DNA from: Lichina pygmaea
Lineage: Eukaryota; Ascomycota; Lichinomycetes; Lichinales; Lichinaceae
Length of the DNA: 64,000 nt
Assembly (NCBI GenBank): GCA_963422465.1
Contig: OY730169.1
Location: 248,001-312,000, forward strand
Direction of reading: 5' to 3'
Part shown: one piece after another, positions 22,045 through 31,996 of the stretch
Layout: every line of letters starts with the position of its first letter
Numbering within the stretch: position 1 is the stretch's first letter
Translations under genes and position numbers: made by a program
Notes under the pieces: generated by a model
Database searches by the model: none
What the model saw: only the letters and a program-made list of their open reading frames with translations
What the model was told of the DNA's origin: nothing

Positions 22045-22220
22045 ATTCTCTTCTCTTACCAGAAACTTCAAGATTCCTTTTGTTACATTCCCTAGTCACA
22101 CCCTGCCTTCAGTTTTTATCCCTTCAAAGGTTTTCTGAAGGAGTTCACTATTAGCTAGAAGATCTGCATGGCTGTAAAGCTACTACCAGTGTAAGAATCA
22201 AATAAAATAAAATAAAATAA
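22045..22220 (+). other. LINE 3' UTR with AAATA repeat tail
   Basis: An untranslated tail of about 150 bases ends in five or so AAATA units (about 22196-22222) directly against the duplicated target site. A pentanucleotide tail in place of plain poly(A) is a family trait that can identify other copies. Confidence 0.75.
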
Positions 22221-23361
22221 AATCCCAGAGCACCACTAGCCACACCAGCTTCCAGTCTCTCTAACACTCAAGCCAGTCCTCCCACCACTGAAAGTACTAT
22301 ACAGAAAGACTGGGAACTTCTTAACTCCTGGCTGAAAACCCAAACAGTTCCAGAACCAGTCAGAAAAAGCTGGGAGAACTTTAAGCAAAAACTCTCTGCA
22401 GAGCTGCCGACTAGCACTGTCCAACCTCTAGCCTCTGGCATTACCAACAAGATTATCAAGGAGCTTGAAAACCTCAACAAACATCTACATAGATAGACAA
22501 GAGGCAAAACCATCTTATGCACAGGCAGCTGCAAAAACTTCCTCTGCTCAAATTCCACTAGCTTCCAGAATTCTCAAAGAGGTTCTGGTACACCCTGGGC
22601 ACCAGACTCCAGACATAGCTAACAGAACCCATGTCCAGCTCTTCCAAGCTCTCCAAGACAGACTCCCAAGACCTTATAACAAACAGATCAGGGCAGTGAG
22701 AAAACTCCCATCAGGGGATATTCTTATTCACACAGAGAGCCAGGAAACTAAGCTTTTTCTGGAAAAGGATTCCTCCTGGACTGCAACTATCTTCAACACA
22801 AAGGCAATAGTCTAGCCCAAGAGATTCCCAGTTCTGGTTCATGGAGTCAGAACAGCAAATATCCAGCCAGAGAATCTGGAGGACATCTGCAAAAAAATCC
22901 AGACTAGTAACTCTTCTCTTGGCAAACAGATCACTATTCTGAGAGTATATTAGTCCAAGAAATCTATAGCTCAAAAGAAACAGGTCACCTCTCTCCACCT
23001 GGATCTCTCTACTCCCCAACAGGCCAATCTTCTTATTAAGAATAGACTAGTGCTGGGACACAGACTACATGAAGTGGAACCCTTCCTGGCAAACACAGTT
23101 ATTGCACAATACTTCAAGTGTTTTGGTTATAGCCACCAAGCTCATGCCTGCAGGAACAGAACTACCTGTGGAGCATGTGGTGGACAACATGAGAAGAGAG
23201 CATGCCCAATTCCTGAAAACTTGCTGAAACCAAAATGCTGCAATTGCCAGGGATCTCACCCAGCCTGGGCTAGCACATGCCCAGTACACCAGAAAGCAGC
23301 CAAGAGAGCCAGGGAAGCTTGGATTTCACGCCCAGAGAAGTATGAGATTCCAATCTCTACA
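22221..23361 (+). pseudogene. LINE ORF1 body (zinc-knuckle protein)
   Basis: This continues ORF1 of the outer LINE after the duplicated target. The N-terminal part is Ser/Thr/Pro-rich, the middle resembles the Tad1 ORF1 RNA-binding region (YAQAAAKTSS, then RAVRKLPSGDILIHT). The end has a series of Cys/His knuckles (CFGYSHQAHAC, CGACGGQHEKRAC, CCNCQGSHPAWASTC). The copy is damaged: the frame shifts between about 22465 and 22495, and stops occur at 22494, 22813 and 22951. ORF1 protein would coat the LINE RNA. Gypsy-1 interrupts it at 23361. Confidence 0.75.
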
Positions 23362-23955
23362 TGTTGCGGTCCGTACCGTACCGTCCTATCCGAGTATAGG
23401 ATTAGGGCGAGAGGCGGAAGGCGGGTTGGTTCTCGCAGGAGAGGAGTGTCAAGGAGCGCGAAGGGGTTTGGTGGAACGTGGTGGTGGTGACACCTGATCA
23501 ACGGCTTCGTACAAAAGGATTGTATTGAAGTAGATCTAGTTGTCTGGATCACAACATGAGTTGAAGACGATCGTTCCATAGGGGAACTATCGCCTGGCTA
23601 TATAGTGCCCAGTTCGTGAGCAGAGTGAGCTCTGCTCACTTTGCTCACTTTTCATGCACGCTGCAGTGAGCTGGGTGAGCTCTGCTCACTTTGCTCACTT
23701 TTCATGCACGCTGCGGCGAGCTGGGTGAGCTCTGCTCACTTTGCTCACTTTTCATGCACGCTGCGGCGAGCTGGGTGAGCTCTGCTCACTTTGCTCACTT
23801 GTTCGTGCATATGCATGCTGCGGCGAGCACCCCCTGGTTTGTCTCGCCGGTCACGTGACCGGTTCCCGTGTCACGCTGTCTGGTACTTCCGTCCAGTATC
23901 CTGTCTGCTGCTTTCTGTGAGTATATAAAGACTGTGTTCCTCCTGGGTCGTAACA
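23362..23955 (-). repeat. Gypsy-1 3' LTR
   Basis: 594 bases, TG...CA ends (TGTTGCGG to GTAACA on the plus strand). U3 holds tandem units of about 46-48 bp built on GTGAGCTCTGCTCACTTTGC, and a perfect 16-bp palindrome CCGGTCACGTGACCGG at 23847-23862. The sense TATA lies on the minus strand near 23600; a second TATA faces the antisense ORF. Confidence 0.93.
23922..23928 (+). promoter_or_regulatory. Antisense-facing TATA box in the Gypsy-1 LTR
   Basis: TATATAA on the plus strand lies 77 bases upstream of the antisense ORF start at 23999 and points towards it, away from gag-pol direction. Together with the sense TATATAG this would make the LTR a bidirectional promoter. Promoter activity is inferred. 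Confidence 0.5.
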
Positions 23956-23998
23956 CTATCCTCCTCTCCATCTTTCATCATCTCGATGAAATCTGGTC

Positions 23999-24403
23999 AT
24001 GCCTCCAAAGTCACGTGCGACTGTTAGCCGAACTCAGCTGGCTGCTCAAATCCGCGATCGGGGTTTTGTTTCGCGTACGCCCTGCGACTTTTGTGTTCTC
24101 CGTGGTTGTCCATGCTTCCAGATGCCGGGAGAGGACGATAAGTTGAAATGTGCTGCGTGCACTCGGCGCGGAAGGTCTTGTGTCTCTGTGTCCTGGGAAT
24201 CTTTGAACATGTCCCGGGACAACCTCCGTGAGGATGTTGCCGCTGACAAGGCAACACGTGATGCACTCTTTGAACAACTTGCCACAGTGCAGGCTTGTCT
24301 GTCTCGGAAGCGAAAAGTGTTGGAGGGCGCCGAGGTCCGTGCGAGGCAGAAGCTTCAGTGCTTGGTGAAAGAGATGGAGTCGGATGGCGAGGATTTGACT
24401 TGA
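23999..24403 (+). CDS. Antisense ORF of Gypsy-1: Zn2Cys6-like coiled-coil protein
   Basis: A 134-residue open frame opposite in strand to gag-pol, starting 44 bases from the LTR and ending a few bases from the convergent pol end. Residues 29-61 have the spacing C29-X2-C32-X6-C39-X11-C51-X2-C54-X6-C61, matching fungal Gal4-type binuclear zinc clusters, with an extra Cys37. The second half (CAACTRRGRSC) is basic as expected; the first half (CDFCVLRGCPC) lacks most of the usual basic residues. A leucine-containing heptad region (about residues 69-125) looks like a coiled coil. Equivalent ORFs occur at the same place in all Gypsy-2 and Gypsy-3 copies. A regulatory DNA-binding role is plausible but inferred; a structural zinc protein is the alternative. 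Confidence 0.75.
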   Translation: MPPKSRATVSRTQLAAQIRDRGFVSRTPCDFCVLRGCPCFQMPGEDDKLKCAACTRRGRSCVSVSWESLNMSRDNLREDVAADKATRDALFEQLATVQACLSRKRKVLEGAEVRARQKLQCLVKEMESDGEDLT

Positions 24404-27400
24404 TCAGTCATTGACGTGTCCCTCCTGCAGGCCGAGCTGTTCGGTCCTGTTCCTGCCGAAACTGTCGCAGAAGAAGCTGGCAGTTCGCGAGGTTCTTGAG
24501 TGGTTCCCAGGTATTTTCTGAGTCTGGGTATCCTTTCCACTTGACGAGGTATTGCTGACCTTTCCTAGCCAGGATCTGTTCAACCTCAAATTCTTGTTCT
24601 TCTTCGGGTTGGTAATGGAATGTTTCCTGCAAGGGTGTGCTCTGGTCGGCTGGTTCAATCATTGATATATGAAAGTTTGGATGGACTCTGGCATCCCTTG
24701 GTAGTCGCAGTCTGACGTTGACTGGTCCGGTTCTTTCTTCGACTGAAAATAGTCCGACCTTAACATGGTCCAGTTTCTTTGTTCTTGGTTTCTTCGTTTT
24801 CCAATTTCTTGTGAGGAGGTAGACTTTATCCCCCTTCTTTAGCTGAGGTGCCATTTTCGATTTCTTGTCCATTTGGCGTTGCATTCTTTCTGAGGTCTCT
24901 TGAAGGTAGTGCCTCATCATCGTGTGCGTTTGTCGTAGGAGCTTGTCGTGTTGGAGTGCTTTCTCCGTGTTTGGTGAAGCTCTGCTTGGCATTCCGATGT
25001 TTGCATGTCGTCCAAAATTGGCAAAAAATGGCGATTCCTTTGTTGAGTCTGATCTGTGCTGGTTGATTGCCAGCTGTGCCACCGGTAATAACTGTACCCA
25101 ATTACTGTGGGTTTTGTTGATGTAATGCCGTAGGTAAGTCTCCAGGACTTGGTTCGCTCGCTCCGTCTGGCTGTCAGTTCGTGGGTGATAGGCCGTAGAC
25201 ATTTTGGGTTTTGTTCCCATGGCTGCACTGATTGTCTTCCAGTAGTTGGATGTGAAGAGTTTGTCTCTGTCTGTAATGATCGTGATCGGAACTCCGTGGT
25301 CTCTGACCAATCTGTCCAGTAAAAGGTGTCCCAACTGTTCTGCTGTGTGGGTTTCCTTGAATAGTACCACTATTAGATATTTTGTGAATCTGTCCACTAT
25401 CACCATAATTGAGTCGTAGGTGATTCCTGTGACTGGGTCTTTGGACTTGGGTAGCTTTGTGATGAAGTCCATTGACACGTCTTCCCACGGGCCTCTCGGT
25501 ATTGTGTTCAGGTGTCCTTCTCCGTATAGCTTGTGTCTCCCATATTTGTTTTTCTGGCATAGTAGACACTTGCTGATGTAGTTTGTGACATGTTGTCAGA
25601 GGTTAATGACATTGTTCCCTGCCTGTTGGATAAGGTCTGTGGTTTTGGAGATTCCTGGGTGACCGTGTGCTGGGTTATCATGGTAGTTCCTTATTAGTTC
25701 TTCAGTGTCTTCTGCCGTGAGCTTGTTGATCTGTGGCTGGGGTACCAGGTTTCCTTGCTGGTCCTGCTGTAAGATCGTTCCTTGGCGTTCATCATCTTCC
25801 ATGTGGTCTTTTTGTCGGCTTAGTGCGTCTGCTCTCCCATTGTCTTGTCCAGGGGTGTACAAGATCTTGAACTTGTGTTGCCCTAGGAGTTCAGCCCATC
25901 TGACTTGCCGTCTGTTCAGCTCCTTGGTTGTCGTGAACGTTGTCAGATTCTTGTGGTCTGTGAGAATGGTGAGTTCAGAACTGCTTTCCGCGTACACTCT
26001 CCAGTGTTCGAGTGCGTTGACGACTGCCAGTAGCTCTTTATCGTGGATATCATAGTTTCGTTCCGCTTGTGTCATCTTTCGTGAGTAGTAGGCAACTGGG
26101 TGCCACTTGCCGTCTGCCTGTTGGCATAGACATGCTCCCACTGCCTGATCTGAAGCGTCCATCTCGATTTGTGTCGGCTGGCCTGTCTTGAAGTTGAGGA
26201 GAACTGGTTCCTTGGCGCAAGCGTCCTTGAGCTGTTGGAATGCTTTTTGTTGTCTCTCCGTCCACCGGTACTCCACGTCCTTCTTCGTGAGTTCTGTCAG
26301 TGGTGTTGCCATCTGTGAGTAGTTCTTGATGAACTGTCAGTTGAAGTTGGCAAATCCCAGGAAGGCTTGTACTTCCTTAACTGATGTTGGTGTTGGCCAT
26401 TGCTGAATCGCTTTGATTTTCTCAGGGTCAATCTTGATCCCTTCGATCCCTATGATGTATCCGAGGAATTCAACTTCCGGTTTGTTGAACTCGCATTTCT
26501 TCGGGTTGAGCTTGAGCCCTGCCTCTTGTAGGCATCGTAGAACATCCTTCACATGTTTGGTATGTTCTTGTTGCGTGTTCGAGTAGACAAGAATGTCGTC
26601 CAGGTAGGTGATAGCTGTTTGGTCCAGGTGTGCTCTGATGATGTTGTTGATCAATGCTTGACATGTTGCTGGTGCGTTTGTGAGTCCGAATGGCATAACC
26701 AGATACTTGTAGTGTCTGTATCAGGTTCTGAAGGCTGTCTTCCATTCTTCTCCTTCTTTCATGTGTATCAGGTTGTATGCTCCTTTCAAGTCCAGCTTGG
26801 TAAAGATTGTAGCTTGGCTGATCCTGTCTCGCAATTCGTTCGCATTTGGCAACGGATATCAGTTCTTGATGGTAATGTTGTTGAGTTTCCTGTAGTCCAC
26901 ACAAAGTCGAAGACTTCCGTCTTTCTTTGGTGCAAATAGTATCGGGTATCCTGCTGGCGATTGAGATTCTCGAATGAAACCCTTTTTCAGGTTTTCCTCC
27001 AGGTACTCGCGAAGTACTTGGAGCTCTTTCTCTGATAACTGGTAAATTGGTCCAAATCCTGGCTCTGTCCCTGGTTGCAACTTGATCTCATGATCCCAAG
27101 GTTGGTGCTTAGGCAACGCTGCTGTTGTTGTCTCTTCCTGAAAGAGGTTATCATACCCAGGTCGGTACTCTTCAGGGATCTCCAGAGGGTTAACAACTTC
27201 CTCTCTCTTCATCTCTGACTGTTTGGCCACCTGGTTCCGGGGTGTGCCTGTCGAGGCAGACCTCTTCTTTTGAGAGTCGTCCTTTCTGTCGGTGAGGTTC
27301 CACTGAGGACTCCTTCCCTCATCTGTCCACGCCTTCTGCGGCTGGTAACAGGTCTGAGCTGCGTTGTTAGTGCAGTTCCTAAACGTGAGTACTCCTGTCT

Positions 27401-29296
27401 TCCAGTTAACAACTGGGTTGTGCTTCTTTAGCCAAGGCATCCCCAAGTAGATATCCTGAGTGGCCAACTTGACGATATCAAGGTGGATCCTTTCAGCATG
27501 GTGTCCGGTAACCATTTCCATTAGCTGCGTCTCATGGCAGACTAGCTCTGTCTGTCCATTTGCCATCGCGAGCTGATAGAGCTGCTGCTTGCATCTTCTT
27601 CCAGTACCGAGGGTATCGTAAAGTTGTCTTGAAATGTAGTTCCCACTGGCTCCAGAGTCAACAAGTGCGTATGTCCGTACTGGCGTGTTGGCGTGTAGTG
27701 ACACAGGCAATCGCAGGTGCTTTGCGTTGCTAGAGGTCATGTTGTTGAGCTCCCGATGTCACCCCTTGACAAGGGAGTTCAGTCTTTTCCTGATTGAAGT
27801 GTCTTTCCACTGACTGGGCAATGGGTCCAGCCATTCCCATCAGTCCTGAGGAATCCGTTCATGAATTTGTCTTGCTGATGCTTGTCACATCCAGGCTTGA
27901 GGCAGTACTGCCAATTGTTGACGTAGCAGTTGTAGTTGTTGCCTTGCTGTAGGAACATGAGGCGTTCGTGCCAATCATGTGTGTGCCCGGGGAATGCGGT
28001 GTGTTGGCGTTTGTCCCAAAGATGGATCTCACACGCATCCTTCTCGCAATTGACCCAATGCTTGTGGCAGGTGGCGTGGTAGGGTGAATGTCCTCCGTAC
28101 CTTCGTAGTTGTTCGTGGTAGGTGCAGTAGTGCCTCGTGCAAAACCTCCACTGTAGTTCACCGTGCCGTAGATTTCGTGGGTCCATGCTGTAAGCATAGC
28201 TTCCTTGTGGTATTTCTTCTTTGATAGACGCGGGTTCATCTCAGTCCCCATCAGAGGTGGTTAAGGACTCCTGTCCCTTGTCCTGACCTGTTAGTTCTGG
28301 TAGGTCCTTGCCTCCTGATGTTGCCAGTTGGTGGGCTGCTTCCAATATCTGATCGTAGTTGTCCCATTGTTCGAGGGATAGCTGAGCCTCTCCTGGTGGG
28401 TCCTCTGGCTTGATGACATTCCAGTCTCCGTCGAGTGTATTAAGTTGCTGTCGGTGCACCTTGTTCTTTGAACGACAGTCTTTCGCCATGTGGCCTAGCT
28501 TGCCACAGGCATAGCACTTCAGTGCTTTCCCCTTTTTGTTGTTCCTTCCCTTCGTGAACCTTCCCTTGTGGTGGACTGCATCCAGTTCCATGGGTGCATA
28601 GCCATATGGATCATGTGGCGGTGCCTTGTTAGGTGGCTTGTAGTGGTTGCTCACATGCCATGCGGGGCGGCTGTATCCTCTGTCGTGGTGTTTCTCCATC
28701 GCTCGCTCGAATAGTTTGTCATCGATGTCGATTGCTTGTGCGATGAGTTCGTCCAGTGTGTCGACTGCTCGTCCGTCGAAGGTGATTTCATCCTTCATGT
28801 TTTCCTTGAGTCCACGTCGGTACATGACCATCAGGGCGTCGTCATCCCAGTCAGTCAGTACTGAGTATTGTTTGAACTGCGTGGTGTACTCTGCGGCTGA
28901 GCGTCATTGTTTGATGTGCTGGATCATTCGTATAGCCACTTTGTCTTCGTTAGATAGTCCAAGGATCCTTTTGATCTCGTCCTTGAATCACGTCCATTTT
29001 GTCATCCATTCCGTTGTGCCATCGTGGTCTCCGTTTCCTGAGAGATGTTTGTTGACGTAGGGTTTGATCCATCGATAAGCATTGCCTCTCATGTAAGTGG
29101 TTGCGAAGAGGGGCCACTTTTCCTTAGGCAGCTTCGTCTCTGGTTGGAATTGAAAGTAGACTTGGAGTTGCATGAGCCAATCGTCGACCTTGTTCCTTTC
29201 GCTGTAGAACAGGTCTGGCTTGGCGACGCTAATCTTTCCATCTGGGAAGTTGGGGTTGGTTGCTCCTGAGGTACTCATCCTTGAGGGTCTTCAAAG

Positions 29297-29926
29297 TGTT
29301 GCGGTCCGTACCGTACTGTCCTATCCGAGTATAGGATTAGGGCGAGAGGTGGAAGGCGGGTTGGTTCTCGCAGGAGAGGAGTGTCAAGGAGCGCGAAGGG
29401 GTTTGGTGGAACGTGGTGGTGGTGACACCTGATCAACGGCTTCGTACAAAAGGATTGTATTGAAGTAGATCTAGTTGTCTGGATCACAACATGAGTTGAA
29501 GACGATCGTTCCATAGGGGAACTATCGCCTGGCTATATAGTGCCCAGTTCGTGAGCAGAGTGAGCTCTGCTCACTTTGCTCACTCGGTGAGATAAGTGAG
29601 CTCTGCTCACTTTGCTCACTTTTCATGCACGCTGCAGTGAGCTGGGTGAGCTCTGCTCACTTTGCTCACTTTTCATGCACGCTGCGGCGAGCTGGGTGAG
29701 CTCTGCTCACTTTGCTCACTTTTCATGCACGCTGCGGCGAGCTGGGTGAGCTCTGCTCACTTTGCTCACTTGTTCGTGCATATGCATGCTGCGGCGAGCA
29801 CCCCCTGGTTTGTCTCGCCGGTCACGTGACCGGTTCCCGTGTCACGCTGTCTGGTACTTCCGTCCAGTATCCTGTCTGCTGCTTTCTGTGAGTATATAAA
29901 GACCGTGTTCCTCCTGGGTCGTAACA
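29297..29926 (-). repeat. Gypsy-1 5' LTR
   Basis: 630 bases, 36 longer than the partner because of one extra U3 repeat unit. Minus-strand TATATAG at 29533-29539; 36 bases downstream is GTCTTCAA (29496-29503), which is complementary to TTGAAGAC just inside the LTR (29287-29294). Confidence 0.93.
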
Positions 29927-30150
29927 CTACATCTCTGACACCAGTACCCCAATCTCCAGCTACATCTTTCTCTTTCTCCCAGCCACTCCCAGAGGGGAAA
30001 AAACATAAAACAGCTGAGCCAACCAGAAGCTCAGAGAGAATCAGGGGAAGCTGTCCAGAAGTTCAAATTCTTGGGGCAAGATCAACAAATAATAAGGGAA
30101 AAGTATCAGCCAACCCTTTCAAGATCTTTGAAGATAAGATGTCTACATGA
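29927..30150 (+). pseudogene. LINE ORF1, C-terminal end
   Basis: After the duplicated CTACA the ORF1 frame continues (SLTPVPQSPATSFSF, then EGKKHKTAEPTRSS) and ends in a TGA at 30148-30150. This TGA overlaps the ORF2 start as ATGA, the arrangement for termination-reinitiation. Confidence 0.75.
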
Positions 30151-31307
30151 AAGACTTAAAGCTCACACTTCTCCAGTATAATGTGCAAAAAAGCCAATCA
30201 GTCCAAGAGCTACTTCTAACAACCTCAGCTCTTCAAGAGGTGGACATTATTGCACTTCAAGAACCCTGGAAAAACTCTCACCTGGAGATAAGCACCTCTA
30301 CTGTTTTCTCTTCTTTTCTTCCTCTTTACTGTTCAGAGATTGGTAGAACACTTTTTCTTATTAATAAAAACCTGAAACTCTCTTCTCTTCATCCTACTTT
30401 CTGGAGTAAAGACTTTATTTCTCTTGAAATCTACTTGCAAAACTCTTCTACTTCTCTTTGGGTGCATAATCTTTACTTTACCCCATCAAGTCAAGAAAAC
30501 TATACGGAGGTATCAGAAGCTCTTCTCTGTTTACTCCAAAATACTTTACAAGCACAAGGACAACATATTCTTCTCACAGATTCAAACTTCCACCACCCAG
30601 ACTGGTCAAAGAAAAGAAGACTGTACTCTGACACTGCAAACAAGTTCCAAAGTCTAATGAAAGATTTAAATCTGGATTTAGCTATTGCACCTTTTACTCC
30701 CACCAGAGCAAGATCTCTTTCAGAAAAACTATGTTCTGCAATTGATCTGTCTTTTATTTCTTCTTCTCTTTCTAACTCCCTGATTTTCTCTAAAGTGGCT
30801 CTCCAGTTCTTTCATGGGTCTGACCACAGACCTATACTAACTAGCCTGGACCTGGATCCTCCAAGGAAAACCTGGAAGCCAGAAAGGAACTGGAAGACAC
30901 TGGACTCAAACCTTGCAAGAGTAGAGTGTGAGAAGCTACAGCTACCTTCCCACTTTCAAGACAAAAATAAAGTGGATAAGTACTTGGAGTACCTGGACAA
31001 CTTTCTCCAAGAAGTGGCAAGCAAATGTACACAGCTCCAGAAGCAATCTGGTCACTCAGTTCCCTGGTGGAACCAAGAGATCTAAAACAAGTTTAGAGAG
31101 GAAAGAAGAGTAAGAAGACAAGTTCTCAGAAGACAGGCATCCCAAGAAGACCTTGAGCAAGCAACTAAGAACAAGAAAAAAGCAGTCAGAGAGGAAAAGC
31201 AGACTACCTTCAGACAACAAGTCCATGAGCTAGCCAGTTCTTCAAAATTCTGGAAGCTTGCAAAGTGGGGAAAAATAAAAGCCAACAGGACTCCTGATCT
31301 TCCCCTG
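30147..31307 (+). pseudogene. LINE ORF2 endonuclease part
   Basis: ORF2 starts at ATG 30147 and encodes an APE-type endonuclease, the enzyme that nicks the target for reverse transcription. Catalytic-region motifs are present: LLQYNVQKS, IIALQEPW (QEP glutamate), TDSNFHHPDW (DxNxHH type), AIDLSFIS and GSDHRPIL (SDH). The frame is open for 312 codons, then a TAA at 31083 interrupts a linker region that continues in the same frame to about 31305 (SSKFWKLAKWGKIKANRTPD). The RT half is not joined here; an unrelated repeat begins at about 31308. Confidence 0.85.
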
Positions 31308-31440
31308 TGTCACGGTTCTGGCCCAGTTGCATGTCTGGCACAAGTCACACACCTTGCCGGGAAGTTCCATCTGCACTGTTGCCTGTTTGCTCTGCTATTG
31401 CCTTGTTGCATATCTGGCACAAGTCACGCACCTTGCCGGG

Positions 31441-31996
31441 TGTTACGACCCAGGGGATGGGAGCCACTCATTTATAAGCAATCAAGCCACGGGCCAGGCG
31501 AGAGGACACCATGGAAGTCAAGTGACCAACCAACAAGGGGTCACGTGACTGTTGAGACACACAGGAGTCTCGACGCAGGATGCATGAAGCATCGAGACAA
31601 TCTCACCAGTCTCGACACAGGATGCATGAAACATCAAGACAATCTCACCTGTCTCGACACAGGGTGCATAACATGGTGGGACTGTCAAGACAATCTCACC
31701 TGTCTTGATGTCGAGACTGTCAAGACAATCTTGATTGTCTTGACAGGCCAGCACTATATAGTCCGGTGATAGTTCCCTTATGGAATGATTGTCTTCAACT
31801 CATGTTGTGATCCAGACAACTAGATCTACTTCAATACAATGCTTTGTACGAAGCTGTTGATCAGGTGTCACCACCACCACGTTCCACCAAACCTCTTCGC
31901 GCTCCTTGACACTCCTCTCCTGCGAGAACCAACCTGCCTTCCACCTCTCGCCCTAATCCTATACTTGGATAGGACAGTACGGTACAGACTGCAACA
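31441..31996 (+). repeat. Gypsy-2a 5' LTR
   Basis: 556 bases, TGTTACGACCC to GCAACA. U3 contains two full 42-43-bp units of the type GGATGCATGAAGCATCRAGA plus a partial one, and the palindrome GTCACGTGAC. TATATAG precedes the R-U5 part shared with Gypsy-1. Confidence 0.92.

Larger units (their letters stand above)
18839..22220 (+). mobile_element. Chimeric LINE insertion (GC-rich segment fused to truncated LINE)
   Basis: This 3.4-kb insertion lies inside ORF1 of the outer LINE. It is flanked by a 14-bp direct repeat, AATCCCAGAGCACC, at 18825-18838 and 22221-22234 (the first three bases may belong to the tail). Its 3' end is an AAATA repeat tail, as expected from target-primed reverse transcription. 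Its 5' 1.1 kb is a GC-rich sequence unlike LINE; from about 19963 it is LINE from just before the RT to the 3' UTR. The fusion resembles the template-switch chimera MINE (WEIRD plus MGL) that I recall from Magnaporthe. Homology to that element was not tested. Confidence 0.75.
23362..29926 (-). mobile_element. Gypsy-1: chromodomain Ty3/gypsy LTR element, nearly whole
   Basis: An LTR element of about 6.6 kb on the minus strand, flanked by the 5-bp duplication CTACA (23357-23361 and 29927-29931) inside the LINE ORF1. Parts in element order are: gag with zinc knuckle (about 29.28-28.2 kb), a Cys/His module (28.19-27.78), protease with DSGA (27.7-27.4), RT with YLDD (26.95-26.3), RNase H (26.2-25.9), integrase (25.7-24.8), chromodomain (24.6-24.45), then an antisense ORF (23999-24403). 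The LTRs differ by about three substitutions plus one repeat unit, so it is the youngest-looking element here. The coding region is broken at roughly half a dozen places. It shares coding and R-U5 sequence with the Gypsy-2 copies but has a different U3. Confidence 0.92.
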
